Shown: piece after piece, positions 17,413 through 26,777 of the stretch
Layout of the letters: each line of letters opens with the position of its first letter
Numbering within the stretch: position 1 is the stretch's first letter
Source of the DNA: JBCCXL01 sp039191605
Lineage (GTDB): Bacteria > Acidobacteriota > Thermoanaerobaculia > Multivoradales > JAHZIX01
DNA length: 64,000 bases
Reading direction: 5' to 3'
Assembly: GCA_039191605.1 (NCBI GenBank)
Contig: JBCCXL010000005.1
Location: forward strand, 283,663-347,662
Program-made: the position numbers and the translations under genes
The notes under the pieces: model-generated
The model's input: only the letters and a program-made list of their open reading frames with translations
Database searches by the model: none
What the model was told of the DNA's origin: nothing

Positions 17413-19005
17413 TCAGATGTAGAGACGCTCCACCTGCTGGCGACGGGACAGCCAGAGGTCGAACAGGAATCGACTGACGAAGACGCTGGTAATCAGGGTG
17501 CCGAAGATTCCCACGGACAGGGTCACGGCAAAGCCACGGATGGGGCCGGAACCGAATTCGTAGAGAAAGAGGGCGGCAATCAGGGTCGTGATGTTGGCGT
17601 CGACGATAGAGGACAGAGCCTTCTCGAATCCGGTGGCTACCGCATTCTTTACCGTTCGCCCGGCTCGCAACTCCTCACGTATTCGCTCGAAGACCAGCAC
17701 GTTGGCATCCACCGCCATACCGATGGTCAGAATGATGCCGGCGATGCCCGGCAGCGTCAGCGTGGCGCCAAAGGCCGCGAGAGCGCTAAACACCAAGACC
17801 ACGTTGAGGGCCAGCGCCAAATTCGCGTTGAACCCCGCTACCAGGTAGACGATGAGCATCATCACCAGCACCAGACCGGCACCGTAGAGACCGGCCCGCA
17901 GCCCCTGATCGATGGAGTCCTGACCGAGGGACGGACCGACGGTGCGCTCCTCGAGGATGGTGATTCCCGCCGGTAGAGCACCGGACTTCAGGGCGGTAGA
18001 AAGATCGGTGGCCTCCTCGTAGCTGAAGCCACCTTCGATCTGCCCTCGATCTTCGATTCGGCCACGGATCGAGGGAGCGGACAGCACCTTGCCATCGAGC
18101 ACGATGGCCATGCCGCGACCAATGTTGTTGGTCGTCGCCTGCCCGAAGTCCTGGCCCTTCTCGAAGGCGAGCATGAACTCCACCACCGGCTCATTGAACT
18201 GGCCGGCGCCGACCCGCGCGTTCTTGAGGTCACGGCCGGTCACCACGGCGCTGCGCTCGACTCCGAAGTAGGAGGTGCCCACCACGGCGCCGGTGGCGTC
18301 TTCAAGGTCGCCCTCGAGAATCTCGACGGTCGACGGCACGTTGCCCGCATAGTGGGCCTCGATCTCGGCGCGGCTCACGCCCCCGGTGCCCTCCCGCGGG
18401 AAGTCCATAAAGCGCCATTCCAGGAACGCGGTGCGGTTGATCAGTCGCTTCACGCGCTCCGGATCTTCGACGCCGGGAAGCTGTACGACGATTCGATCGC
18501 TATCGGTAAAGCCCTGGCGCTGAATCACCGGCTCGGCGACGCCGAACTCATCGACGCGGTTGCGGATGGTGCGCATCGCCTGCTCCACGGCATCGTTGCG
18601 CAATTCCCGGCGGGAGTTCTCGCGCATCGTCAGCACGTAGCCCTCGTCGCCCTGCGAGATCTGCCACACCTGAGAGAAGAAGTCGCTGTGGACCTCGTCT
18701 ACCGTCGAGGATTGATCCGCCGGAACTCCGGTAACGACGAAGGAAGGGGCTGCCCCTTCCACGTCTCGCCGTTCCGCCGCGGCGGTAGCCACGCCTTCTT
18801 CTTTCAGGCGCTCGACGAAGCGATCCTTGTCGGTATCCGTCTCCGCCCGGAGGGCATCGGAGGTCTCCACCCCGAGGACGAGGTGCATCCCGCCCTGCAG
18901 ATCGAGGCCGAGGGAGATCTTCTCCGAGAGGGGGAGGATTCCGGAAATAGCGAGGGCAGCGCCAGCGAGAATGATGACGCCGCGAATGATCAGGCTTTGC
19001 TTCAT
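17413..19005 (-). CDS. secD: Protein translocase subunit SecD
   Basis: A 530-residue SecD. The first membrane span is followed by 'SLGLDLQGGMHLVL', a large periplasmic head (P1) with 'RNRVDEFGVAEPVIQRQG' and 'DRIVVQLPGVEDPERVK', then five spans containing the conserved 'GMAVDANVLVFERIREEL' and 'SSIVDANITTLIAA'. The Asp in this region is part of the proton path. It overlaps yajC by four bases (ATGA), so the two are translationally coupled, and is followed by secF. Shorter than the enterobacterial protein (about 615 residues) but within the normal range for many phyla. Confidence 0.95.
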   Translation of the reverse strand: MKQSLIIRGVIILAGAALAISGILPLSEKISLGLDLQGGMHLVLGVETSDALRAETDTDKDRFVERLKEEGVATAAAERRDVEGAAPSFVVTGVPADQSSTVDEVHSDFFSQVWQISQGDEGYVLTMRENSRRELRNDAVEQAMRTIRNRVDEFGVAEPVIQRQGFTDSDRIVVQLPGVEDPERVKRLINRTAFLEWRFMDFPREGTGGVSRAEIEAHYAGNVPSTVEILEGDLEDATGAVVGTSYFGVERSAVVTGRDLKNARVGAGQFNEPVVEFMLAFEKGQDFGQATTNNIGRGMAIVLDGKVLSAPSIRGRIEDRGQIEGGFSYEEATDLSTALKSGALPAGITILEERTVGPSLGQDSIDQGLRAGLYGAGLVLVMMLIVYLVAGFNANLALALNVVLVFSALAAFGATLTLPGIAGIILTIGMAVDANVLVFERIREELRAGRTVKNAVATGFEKALSSIVDANITTLIAALFLYEFGSGPIRGFAVTLSVGIFGTLITSVFVSRFLFDLWLSRRQQVERLYI

Positions 19006-19337
19006 TTGGAGCTCCCTGGAGCCGGATTTTGCTGAGGTCCGGCGACGGCCGACTTCGCAATCTTGACGTTGGCGTTGTCGGCGATCTTGAGCACGACGGT
19101 GTGCTCTTGAACAGAAATCACGGTTCCGTACAGCCCGCCATTGGTGATCACCTCATCTCCCTTTTGCAGAGCCTGCACCAGGTCCTGCAGCTCTTTGCGC
19201 TGGCGACGGGCGGGGCTGATGACCAGGAACCAGAAGATCAGGCCGATCACCGCGTAGAGACCTAGGGTCGCGACGAGCCCTCCGCCGGATCCCTGGGCGG
19301 CGAGTACCGGCAGGTGAGAAAGGAAGATGGTGTCCAT
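19002..19337 (-). CDS. yajC: Preprotein translocase subunit YajC
   Basis: A 111-residue single-span protein of the Sec holotranslocon. The hydrophobic segment 'LGLYAVIGLIFWFLVISPARRQRKE' is followed by the small soluble domain 'LVQALQKGDEVITNGGLYGTVISVQEHTVVLKIADNANVKIAKSAVAG', which is diagnostic. First gene of yajC-secD-secF, it shares ATGA with secD. The upstream gene on the same strand is tgt, a common neighbour, but here 530 bp intervene. Confidence 0.93.
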   Translation of the reverse strand: MDTIFLSHLPVLAAQGSGGGLVATLGLYAVIGLIFWFLVISPARRQRKELQDLVQALQKGDEVITNGGLYGTVISVQEHTVVLKIADNANVKIAKSAVAGPQQNPAPGSSK

Positions 19338-19867
19338 AGGCTGCTCAGAATCGGCTCAGAAGTAGTGCAGGACCGCGGTTCGTCAAACCACCGCCTCGAT
19401 TCCTCTCCTCGTCCAGTGTCGCCGATCGACGAATCGACCGTGAGCCTCGAAGCTCTTCCTTCGTGGCCCTGGAGCAAAGCGCCTCGGGGAGCCTGGCCTC
19501 CGGTGTCCCTCTCTATGCGGCCCTGCGAGGGGCGGCCACCGAGTGAAGGACGACAGCGGTTGAAGACCGACGAGCCTCTCAAATCTCCAGAAGGGAGAAC
19601 CAGCAGAGAAATGGAGCCTCGAAGCTAACGCGCGGAGGAGGTTTTTTTGGAGGGAATCTGTGGAGGGAGTAGGTCGCTGGATATGTGGAGATCAGTGTCG
19701 ATCCCTAGCGCTGGGGCCGGCGATCGAGATCGGAGCGGTCGAATTCAAGGCTCCCCACCAATCCAAAGGCTGATTGAGCCTTGTTGGGAGGAGCTAGCGA
19801 TGATGAAGAACGCCGTCACGGCGGTTCGCCATGACGTCTTGGTGCAGCGGAACGAAGCGCAAGCTCC
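19338..19867. other. tgt-yajC gap with no recognised gene
   Basis: A 530-bp gap unusual between tgt and yajC. It contains an 8-bp inverted repeat (CAAGGCTC at 19746-19753, GAGCCTTG at 19776-19783) and a T7 run at 19639-19645 without a convincing preceding stem. Open frames present show no family pattern and poor codon bias. No signature of SRP RNA, RNase P RNA or tmRNA was recognised. Confidence 0.5.
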
Positions 19868-21001
19868 TCATGGCGTACCGACCGGCTGGTCGGCGGCCAG
19901 CGACTGCCTTGGGTTGTGGAGGGCGATCTCGCTCAGCGCACCAGATTCGATAGCTTGCCGAAGATCCCTTAGGAAGTCAAGGTAACACCATAGATTATGC
20001 AGGGTTGCCAGCACCGGTCCGGTGATCTCTCGACAGCGGAAGAGATGATGCAAAAAGGCGCGAGAAAGACGCCGGCAGGCCGGGCAGCGACAGGACGGAT
20101 CCACCGGCCGAGGGTCGAGGGCGTAACGGCGATTCTTGATCTTCACCACACCGCGGCGGGTGAATAAATAGCCGTGACGAGCATTGCGCGCCGGCAGCAC
20201 GCAGTCGAAGAGATCGATCCCGCAGCGCACCGCGTGAAGGATGTCGTCGAGATAACCCACCCCCATCAAGTACCGAGGCTTCTGCTCCGGCAGCAGCGGC
20301 GCCCCATGGGCGACCACCGACTGGCGATCGGCGTCCGGCTCCCCGACGCTCACGCCGCCGATGGCGTAGCCGTCGAAATCCAGCGCCGCCAGATCCGCCG
20401 AGGCCTGCTCCCGCAGGTGGAGGTGCACCCCCCCCTGCACGATGCCGAAGAGCCCCCCCGCACCGGGCGCCCGATCCCATTCTTCCCGTGCGCTGCGCGC
20501 CCAGCCGAGGGTTCGATCCCAGGCGTCCTTCACCTGCTCTACGGATGCCGGCCAGGGCGGACACTCGTCGAGCATCATCGCCATGTCGACGCCGAGGCGG
20601 CGCTGCATCGAGACCACGTTCTGCGGCGTGAAGCGCACCGGCGACCCGTCCACGTGACTGCGAAAGGACACCCCGTCGTCGTCGATGGTGCGCCGATCCG
20701 CGAGGCTGAAGACCTGATACCCGCCGCTATCCGTGAGAATCGGCTTCGACCAGCCGCTGAAGCCATGTAAACCGCCGAGGGTCTCGATGCTGTCGATGCC
20801 GGGCCGCAGAGCCAGGTGGTACAGATTCGCCAGCATCACCGAAGCACCGGCATTCTCCAGCTGACCCGGCTCGATACCCTTCACCGCCCCGAGGGTACCC
20901 ACGGGCATGAAAGTCGGGGTGTCGATGACGCCGTGGGGAGTGTGCAGACGGCCCCGACGGGCGGCCCCGTCGGTGGCGAGTACTTCGAAAGATAAGGGCA
21001 T
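19868..21001 (-). CDS. tgt: tRNA-guanine(34) transglycosylase (queuine/preQ1)
   Basis: A 377-residue enzyme that exchanges guanine-34 for preQ1 in tRNAs with GUN anticodons. The active-site motif 'ILTDSGGYQVFSL' (Asp91 region) is present. So are the substrate-binding 'GGVSVGE', the nucleophile-containing 'FDCVLPARNARHGYLFTR', and the zinc site CxCxxC with a later His ('CRCPAC...HH'). All expected residues are visible, so it should be active. It starts 98 bp after lolA and precedes yajC-secD-secF in the same orientation, the frequent tgt-yajC-secDF arrangement. No queuosine biosynthesis gene is in the window. Confidence 0.96.
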   Translation of the reverse strand: MPLSFEVLATDGAARRGRLHTPHGVIDTPTFMPVGTLGAVKGIEPGQLENAGASVMLANLYHLALRPGIDSIETLGGLHGFSGWSKPILTDSGGYQVFSLADRRTIDDDGVSFRSHVDGSPVRFTPQNVVSMQRRLGVDMAMMLDECPPWPASVEQVKDAWDRTLGWARSAREEWDRAPGAGGLFGIVQGGVHLHLREQASADLAALDFDGYAIGGVSVGEPDADRQSVVAHGAPLLPEQKPRYLMGVGYLDDILHAVRCGIDLFDCVLPARNARHGYLFTRRGVVKIKNRRYALDPRPVDPSCRCPACRRLSRAFLHHLFRCREITGPVLATLHNLWCYLDFLRDLRQAIESGALSEIALHNPRQSLAADQPVGTP

Positions 21002-21099
21002 CGATAGAGCAGGGAGAGAAGGGAAAGAGGAGAATGCGGGGCAAGAGTGAACAGCGTGCGGAGAGCGCTTGTCTGAGCGAGATCGCAGGCCAGCTCGCC

Positions 21100-21951
21100 T
21101 CAGCTGCCGGGCAGCTCCAGGGTTCGAACCTCGACCTCCGCCGGCAGCTCGAGGAGGAAGAGATCCTCCGCCAGCTCAATATTGGTGCGCTGCTCCTCGA
21201 GCACGTATTGGGTCACCGCCCCGTCCGCTCCCTCGAGGCGGACCTGAACCGGAAGATAGCGCTGCGCATCGATCCACAAGGTCACCGAGCGAATGCGGCG
21301 CGCTACGCGATCGTCCGCCGGAGTGAGCTCCAATCGCCATGCTTCCGATTCCAGCCCTTCCCCAGAGCCAGCAGCCTCTGGAGCTCGCAGACGGGCATCG
21401 AAGTAATCCAGCAGGCTCGCCACCGAGCTCGAAGCGTTGAAGAACTGCAGCGCTCGCTGCGAGTAAGGCTCGATACTCGCGCGCTCTGCCTCGCCGAGAT
21501 CTTCATACCAGGTAGTCAGCTCGCCGTCGGCGATCACCAAAATCATCGGATCCGGCGTTTCGTATTCCCAGCGCACGCGGTCTGGAGCCTGATAATGCAG
21601 CACCCCGGTGGACTCTTGGGGTTCGAGGAGCAAATCGCTCTCCCTGACCATCCGAAAGGTCGCTTCTAGAGTCTCGACCTGACTCTGTTCCGCCTCCACC
21701 CGCTGGATCAGGGCTTCCAGACGCTCCGAAGGAGACAAGGAGGAATCGTGAGGATCAACTCCCTGAGCCGCCAGGGCCAGGGCCGGAAGCATCCAGGAGC
21801 AGAGCCCCCAGACGACAAGACGACGGAGGAATCGATGCCCGCAGCGGCGAAAGTCGCCGGAGCGGGGGGGGAAACCAGAGCCAGACTGACGGCGTACAGC
21901 CAGAGAGCTGGACGTCGATTCAGGCGCTGTTGGGGCGAAACTCTTCATCAT
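21100..21951 (-). CDS. lolA: Outer-membrane lipoprotein carrier LolA family protein
   Basis: A 283-residue periplasmic chaperone that ferries lipoproteins from the LolCDE exporter to the outer membrane. The hydrophobic signal ('LVVWGLCSWMLPALALAAQG') is followed by the LolA fold: 'VETLEATFRMVRESDLL', 'STGVLHYQAPDRVRWEYETPDPMILVIADGELTTWYEDLGEAE', with the typical 'P.R.RW.Y..P....I..DG...W.Y' pattern. The start is uncertain. ATGs at 21951/21948 and an upstream ATG at 21996 all lack a clear ribosome-binding site and place the signal about 30 or more residues from the N-terminus. The presence of many lipoprotein genes in the window fits a need for this carrier. Confidence 0.85.
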   Translation of the reverse strand: MMKSFAPTAPESTSSSLAVRRQSGSGFPPRSGDFRRCGHRFLRRLVVWGLCSWMLPALALAAQGVDPHDSSLSPSERLEALIQRVEAEQSQVETLEATFRMVRESDLLLEPQESTGVLHYQAPDRVRWEYETPDPMILVIADGELTTWYEDLGEAERASIEPYSQRALQFFNASSSVASLLDYFDARLRAPEAAGSGEGLESEAWRLELTPADDRVARRIRSVTLWIDAQRYLPVQVRLEGADGAVTQYVLEEQRTNIELAEDLFLLELPAEVEVRTLELPGS

Positions 21952-22185
21952 GGGCGGGATGGTATCAATGAGGCCTTCCTCGAAAGCAAGAGACATCGGT
22001 TAACGCGGTCAGATCGTGAAACAGGAATCGTTCCCCTGAGCGACACAACCGGGAGATGAGGCGGCACATTCCCGTGCCTCTAGGGGCAAAGAAAGGGAAG
22101 AGCCCCGCGGCTTTCTTGACACTCCCCTATCCCGCTGCTAGCGTCGCGCCGCCCTCGATCCAGGGGGCAGGGAGTAGGAGATGCC

Positions 22186-22338
22186 ATGGTGAAGATCAAG
22201 CTCGGCAAGAAATACGACTGCGTAGCTTGCGGCACGAAATTCTACGACTTGGGCAAGCCCGAGCCAATTTGCCCGAAATGCGGCGCGAACCAGAGCGACG
22301 GCAAGAGCACATCGAAGGGTAAGCGCGAGGAAGAATAA
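22186..22338 (+). CDS. Small zinc-ribbon protein, FYDLN-acid type
   Basis: A 50-residue protein too short for many gene finders. It has two zinc knuckles, Cys12-x2-Cys15 and Cys29-x2-Cys32, around the motif 'KFYDLGK', then a charged Lys/Glu tail ending 'KREEE'. This matches the short FYDLN-acid zinc-ribbon family, whose role is not established. The start ATG has AGGAG 5 nt upstream; an earlier out-of-frame ATG at 22181 would stop after three codons. It is read divergently from lolA. Expression signals and spacing of cysteines support a real gene. Confidence 0.8.
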   Translation: MVKIKLGKKYDCVACGTKFYDLGKPEPICPKCGANQSDGKSTSKGKREEE

Positions 22339-22637
22339 GCGCGAGAATCGCCCTGAGAGAAGGGAAGGTCTGGACTCCTGAGAGAGGACAGATTCGGAGC
22401 TTCCGTGCCACCCCCAAGGTACGCGCCCCACAGACTGGACTCGTGGTCTCCCCAAAATCGCTGCCGGAGACACGCTGAGCCGCTGGGCTTGCGTAACGCT
22501 CTATCTCCCAAAAGCCTCGGGCTTCCCAGCGACCGACCTCCCGGCAAATAGCACTGCCGACAAATAGCACTGCCGACAAATAGCACCGTAGAGCGAGCCT
22601 CGCTATCTCCCATCCTCCGCATCCTCGATCCGCAAAG
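22339..22637. other. Gap before folK with 16-bp tandem repeat
   Basis: About 300 bp without a gene. Near its end, a 16-bp unit is repeated 2.6 times (22545-22560, 22561-22576, partial to 22586), each containing CAAATAGCAC. No terminator or RNA gene is visible. Confidence 0.6.
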
Positions 22638-23174
22638 GTGCCGATCTACCTCGGCTTCGGAGCGAACCAGGGTGATATTCCTGGCACCTTCGCCAGCGCG
22701 CTGGCGGCCCTGGAGCCGGCCCTGGAGCCCCTCACGATCTCCTCTCTCTATCGCAGCGCGCCGGTGGTGCGCCCCGGGGGCTATGCTGAGCCTCAGGCGC
22801 CCTATAACAACCTGGTCGTGCGGGGCTTCGCCTCTCCCCAGGAACATCCCCCCGAGAGACTCCTGCGCTGGACCCAGGAGGTCGAAAAGACCGCTGGGCG
22901 ACAACCTCATGGATCGCTGGACGCTCCACGGCCTCTGGACATCGACCTGCTGCTCTATGGCGATCAAATCGTCGCAGGGCAAGATCTGACCGTGCCCCAC
23001 CCACGGATGCACCAGCGCCGCTTCGTGCTCGCTCCACTCCAGGAGCTGGCGCCAGACTTGAAGATTCCAAGCCTCGGCCTCTCTGTCTCGGATCTCCTAG
23101 CCTCCCTAGCTGCCGATGGGGATTGGGTGGAGCGAGTACCGACCCCTGGGGCGCTGAGCCGCTGGCGAGGCTGA
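22638..23174 (+). CDS. folK: 2-amino-4-hydroxy-6-hydroxymethyldihydropteridine pyrophosphokinase (HPPK)
   Basis: A 178-residue folate-pathway enzyme transferring pyrophosphate from ATP to 6-hydroxymethyl-dihydropterin. Motifs: 'YLGFGANQGD' at the N-terminus, 'SSLYRSAPV', and the magnesium-binding signature 'RPLDIDLLLYGDQIV' with the Asp-x-Asp pair, followed by 'PHPRMHQRRFVLAPLQELAPDL'. The start is GTG with no strong ribosome-binding site. Monocistronic here, unlike the frequent folP-folK or folK-panB neighbours. The last codons and stop lie inside a 14-bp tandem repeat that continues past the gene. Confidence 0.93.
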   Translation: MPIYLGFGANQGDIPGTFASALAALEPALEPLTISSLYRSAPVVRPGGYAEPQAPYNNLVVRGFASPQEHPPERLLRWTQEVEKTAGRQPHGSLDAPRPLDIDLLLYGDQIVAGQDLTVPHPRMHQRRFVLAPLQELAPDLKIPSLGLSVSDLLASLAADGDWVERVPTPGALSRWRG

Positions 23175-23218
23175 ATTAGCGAGACTGAGCTAGCGAGACT
23201 GGGTTGGCAAGACTGGGC
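23163..23218. repeat. 14-bp tandem repeat spanning the folK stop
   Basis: Four imperfect copies of a 14-bp unit (23163-23176, 23177-23190, 23191-23204, 23205-23218) sharing GCGAGACTG or a one-base variant. Copy 1 contains the last folK codons and stop. Convergent with the AddB-like gene that ends at 23249. Confidence 0.75.
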
Positions 23219-23248
23219 TGGCCCCACCGCGAATCACCCCAGCAGCGC

Positions 23249-26200
23249 CTATCGAGGAGATCCGCCCTCGCCCGTGGGAAGGCGCCAAAGCCCCAATAGT
23301 GCCGCTTCCTCCGCAGCCAGCGAGGAACCGCTCCCTTCAGCCCCCTGCAGCCGATCAGCATAGTCCACTAGGCGGCGGCGAAAGCCACTATCTCGTCGGC
23401 GGCAGGCCTCGGCCACTACGCAATATTGGCAGCGCCTCGGCTCGTTGCCCCAGGGGTCCTCGAGACGAGGGGGAAGAACGCCACGATTCCACGCCTGGAG
23501 CGCGGTGTGCAGCGCGTGCTGAAACGCTTCCTTGAGCGCCTCGTCCCCGGAGGCGGCCTCGAAGCGTCGGGCTCCGAAGTTCTCCAAACCCGGGTCTAGA
23601 TCCGGGCGAAGCAGCAGATAGAGACCGGCCCCGGGCTCCTTCGCAAGGGCTTCCAGCGCTAAGGCATAGGCGGCTCCCTGGAGGCGCTGGCCGCTAGCTA
23701 TCTGCCGCAGGAAGCGCTGGCGGCGAGTCTTGGCCTGCTTCGCCTCCTCCGCCACCGCACCGGAACCGAAGGCGTCCCGCAGCTTCCCGGTCTTGTAGTC
23801 CACCAGCTGGAGCCCTGCCACCGGATCGCGATCCAGTCGGTCAGCGCGGAAGCGAACCCCCCAGGACTCCTCCCCCAACCGCCAATGCAGCTTTCCCTCG
23901 ATCTCCACCCCCAGCACCGTGACTTCACCGGAGACTTCATCGAGGGCTCTATCGGAAATTCCATCGGGAAGCTCACCCGGTGCCTGCTCGGCCCCTGGAG
24001 AGGCGAAGCCCGCGGAGGCCAGGAAGGGCCGAGCGCGCTCCACCAGCGGCCTCGCCAGAGCCGGCAGCATCAGTCCCTCTTCCTTCAATACTTCCCGCGC
24101 CGAGCGCAGCAGCAGCGCCTCGAGGGCGGCCGGCGGCGGCCACCGCACCACCACCCCCGGCGATTCCAGAAGCTGCTCTTCGACTTCGCCCCGACGGGGG
24201 ACCTGCTGATCCGCCGCGACGGTCTCGAGCACGCGATGTACCACCTGTCCGACCACCAGAGGCGTGAGCTCCGGCAGCTGCGCCAGGGGATCAGCGGGCG
24301 GCTCCACCTTCAGCAGGCGGGTGGCAAAGAGCTGCCAGGGGCACCCCGCCAGGTGCTCCAATCGGGTAATCCACAGCTCCTGCATCTTCGAGCCGAGGGG
24401 AGCACTCACGCCGAGAAAGCCGAGATAGGGGCCGGCAGCGTAGCGCAGACGACGCCCTTCGGCGGTGGAGAGATCCGGGTCCATCTCCTGGAGCACGGCC
24501 TCGAGGGCGCCGGCCCAGCGCTGCGGAAGCCGTGGCTCGGGCAGAGCATGACCGAAGGGCTCTGACCTCGGCATCAGGTTGCGCCCCTCCTCCGCTAGAG
24601 CCGCCGGAAGGGCCGTCAAAAAGGCTTCCCGGCCACTCTGAAGGGCAGCCCTCAGGGCTAGATCCCTCGCCGGCGCTCCCTCCGCTCCCCATTCCACCGC
24701 CTGCCGGGGCTTCGGCAACCCCTCAGACCCCCAGCGCAGACGCTCCAGCAAGGGCGAGGGCGCCCGAGCCTCGCCGTCGTCTCCTTCCCGCTGCCAAGAG
24801 AGCTCCACCCGCGGAGCTGAATCCATCAGCTGAGCGAAGAGATAGCGCTCCTCATCGAAGCCCCGACGCTTTACCGGGATGTCCGGAAGCACCGCGGCGA
24901 GCTCGCGGCGCAGAGAGTCCGGCAGCAGGGGATCCTCCCGCACCACCCGCGGAAAGAGATCTCGATTCATCCCCACCAGAAAGAGCCAATCCGCGGTGAG
25001 CCCCCGAGCTTCCATCGCGCTCAGAATCTGAACCCCCCCACCCTGCCCCCCGAGAGAGCGCCGACCGACGCCGCCGAGGAGATCTCGGATCAACCGAAAG
25101 ACCTCGGAGCGACTGAGGCTCAGCTCCCGCGGCAGCTCATCCAACCCCTGGAGAAGCGTGCGCCGCACGGCGCTCAGCGAATTCATGGGGGTCAGGGGGC
25201 TCTCCGGGCGCGCGCCGAGGCATTGGGTCAGAAGCTCATCGATCCGCCGCCGGTGATCTGTCAGCGGCGCCTCGTCGGGCCATGATTCCAGCCGACGGTG
25301 AAGATCCCCGGCGGCGCTCACCAGCGCCCGCAGCATCGAACCGGGGAGCCAGCGACGACTCGACCGAGGCGCGGCTTCCTCTTCGCCTTCTTCCACCGCG
25401 GCGGCCAGCGGCAGGGGAAGGGCATCTCGCCCCTCCGCCAGCCAGGCCTCCGGCTGCAGATCCGCCACCTGCCTCAGGCGCCCAGCCCCGAGCCCATGGC
25501 AGGCGAGGCGCAGCTCCGCTCGCCGATGGGATAGCTCACCCCAAGGGGGTAACCCGTTCAGCAGCTCCAGCCAGCTCTCCGTCGACGCCTCGCCGCCCCG
25601 CATCAGGAGGTTACCGAAAGCCTCGGCGGCTCGGGTTGCGGCACTCGCCGCCCCCGGAGCCCCCGGCATCGAAAAAGGCACTGCCCAGCGCTCCAGATGC
25701 TGGGCCAAAGGCAGCCGGTAAGGGCCGAGATCTCTCGCCACCACCAGGACATCCTCCGCCCGAGGCGCACTCTCCTCACCCAGCAGGCTCCGCAGCCGCC
25801 GCGCCACGGCTCGACACTCCGCCGCCACGCCGGGAGCCGACACGGTGGTGCGCTGGGGTGCCGGAAGAGCTTCCCCCGTCGTCGCCACCAGGGCCGACGA
25901 GCCCCCCAAACGCAGCAGCAGCCGCTCCGTGAAGGAGCTCTCCAACACGCCGCGCTCCGCCGGATCGGGAGGCTGATCCACCAACAGCCGGGCATCGGGG
26001 CGGCGCAGCAGCACCTCCAGCAGATCCGCCGCCACGCCGGTGAGATCGGCGAAGCCGTGAACCCACAGAGCCCGCGCCGGCAGCAGTCGGGAGCCGCCTG
26101 CGGAAAGTTCGTCCACCGGGCCCTGCGGAGAATCCAAGAATTGCTCCGGGAGAGCTTCCTGATCCAACAGCTCCGCTGCCCGCCGCAGCAGCGAAGAAGT

Positions 26201-26749
26201 CCTGCCGAGCTCCATCAGCTCCAGCGCCCGGGCGCAATCCCCCGCCACTTGAACGAGCTCCACCGCACGCCTTCGGGCTTCTCTGCCCGCCCCGCCGGTG
26301 CTCCGTCCCTCGCCTCCATCAGCGAAGGACACAGCCGTCAGCGCCTCCACCGCGGCGTCCCGGGACTGAGCGCTGAGGCCCGCGTCGAGGAGATCCCGCA
26401 CCGTGCCCGCCAGCGAGGCGTAGCCATCCTGCAGATCGTCCAGAGAGCGGCGCAGGGCCGGACGCTCGCGGGCGAAGCGCTCCACCAACAAGCCCAAAAT
26501 CACGCCCCCCCCAGGGGCTGGCTCCAGCGCCCGCTCCAACACTTCCAGCGCCACCCCAAAGAGAGTCTGAATGCTCACCCCCACCACCGCTCCCCCGCGA
26601 TGCTCTACCAGGCGCCGCCCGAGATGGCGGCGCAGAGCTCCCGACGGAACGACGATGCGAATCGGCTGCCGAATCGAGATGGACGAATCCAGCTCCTCGT
26701 CCAGCCAGCTCAACAGCCGCGCTTCAGCGCGGCGCGGGCCGGGAGCCAA
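23249..26749 (-). CDS. AddB-like PD-(D/E)XK nuclease with Fe-S cysteines
   Basis: A 1166-residue protein of the AddB/RecB-nuclease class. The helicase-like N-terminal part lacks a Walker A motif: 'VVPSGALRRHLGRR' stands where AddB binds ATP. The C-terminal nuclease domain has 'VVGQVVHRVLE' and the catalytic 'LQLVDYKTGK' (about residue 985). Four cysteines are arranged as in Fe-S nucleases: one in 'LAGCPWQLF' (about 803) and CxxCx5C in 'CQYCVVAEAC' (about 1108). These proteins act in end resection of double-strand breaks with an AddA helicase, which is absent from this window. The start is TTG at 26749, 28 bp after pfk; no good ribosome-binding site is visible and the true start is uncertain. 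Last gene of the manC-to-addB run. Confidence 0.8.
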   Translation of the reverse strand: MAPGPRRAEARLLSWLDEELDSSISIRQPIRIVVPSGALRRHLGRRLVEHRGGAVVGVSIQTLFGVALEVLERALEPAPGGGVILGLLVERFARERPALRRSLDDLQDGYASLAGTVRDLLDAGLSAQSRDAAVEALTAVSFADGGEGRSTGGAGREARRRAVELVQVAGDCARALELMELGRTSSLLRRAAELLDQEALPEQFLDSPQGPVDELSAGGSRLLPARALWVHGFADLTGVAADLLEVLLRRPDARLLVDQPPDPAERGVLESSFTERLLLRLGGSSALVATTGEALPAPQRTTVSAPGVAAECRAVARRLRSLLGEESAPRAEDVLVVARDLGPYRLPLAQHLERWAVPFSMPGAPGAASAATRAAEAFGNLLMRGGEASTESWLELLNGLPPWGELSHRRAELRLACHGLGAGRLRQVADLQPEAWLAEGRDALPLPLAAAVEEGEEEAAPRSSRRWLPGSMLRALVSAAGDLHRRLESWPDEAPLTDHRRRIDELLTQCLGARPESPLTPMNSLSAVRRTLLQGLDELPRELSLSRSEVFRLIRDLLGGVGRRSLGGQGGGVQILSAMEARGLTADWLFLVGMNRDLFPRVVREDPLLPDSLRRELAAVLPDIPVKRRGFDEERYLFAQLMDSAPRVELSWQREGDDGEARAPSPLLERLRWGSEGLPKPRQAVEWGAEGAPARDLALRAALQSGREAFLTALPAALAEEGRNLMPRSEPFGHALPEPRLPQRWAGALEAVLQEMDPDLSTAEGRRLRYAAGPYLGFLGVSAPLGSKMQELWITRLEHLAGCPWQLFATRLLKVEPPADPLAQLPELTPLVVGQVVHRVLETVAADQQVPRRGEVEEQLLESPGVVVRWPPPAALEALLLRSAREVLKEEGLMLPALARPLVERARPFLASAGFASPGAEQAPGELPDGISDRALDEVSGEVTVLGVEIEGKLHWRLGEESWGVRFRADRLDRDPVAGLQLVDYKTGKLRDAFGSGAVAEEAKQAKTRRQRFLRQIASGQRLQGAAYALALEALAKEPGAGLYLLLRPDLDPGLENFGARRFEAASGDEALKEAFQHALHTALQAWNRGVLPPRLEDPWGNEPRRCQYCVVAEACRRRDSGFRRRLVDYADRLQGAEGSGSSLAAEEAALLGLWRLPTGEGGSPR

Positions 26750-26777
26750 AGAGAATTTATAAAGCGCCTCGATGACC

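Noticed and set aside
19630..19650. Rho-independent terminator at the T7 run in the tgt-yajC gap
   Set aside because: The upstream stem would be only about 4 bp, and no plus-strand gene precedes it.
19338..19867. Structured housekeeping RNA (SRP RNA, RNase P RNA, tmRNA)
   Set aside because: None of their conserved core sequences was recognised in either strand of this gap.
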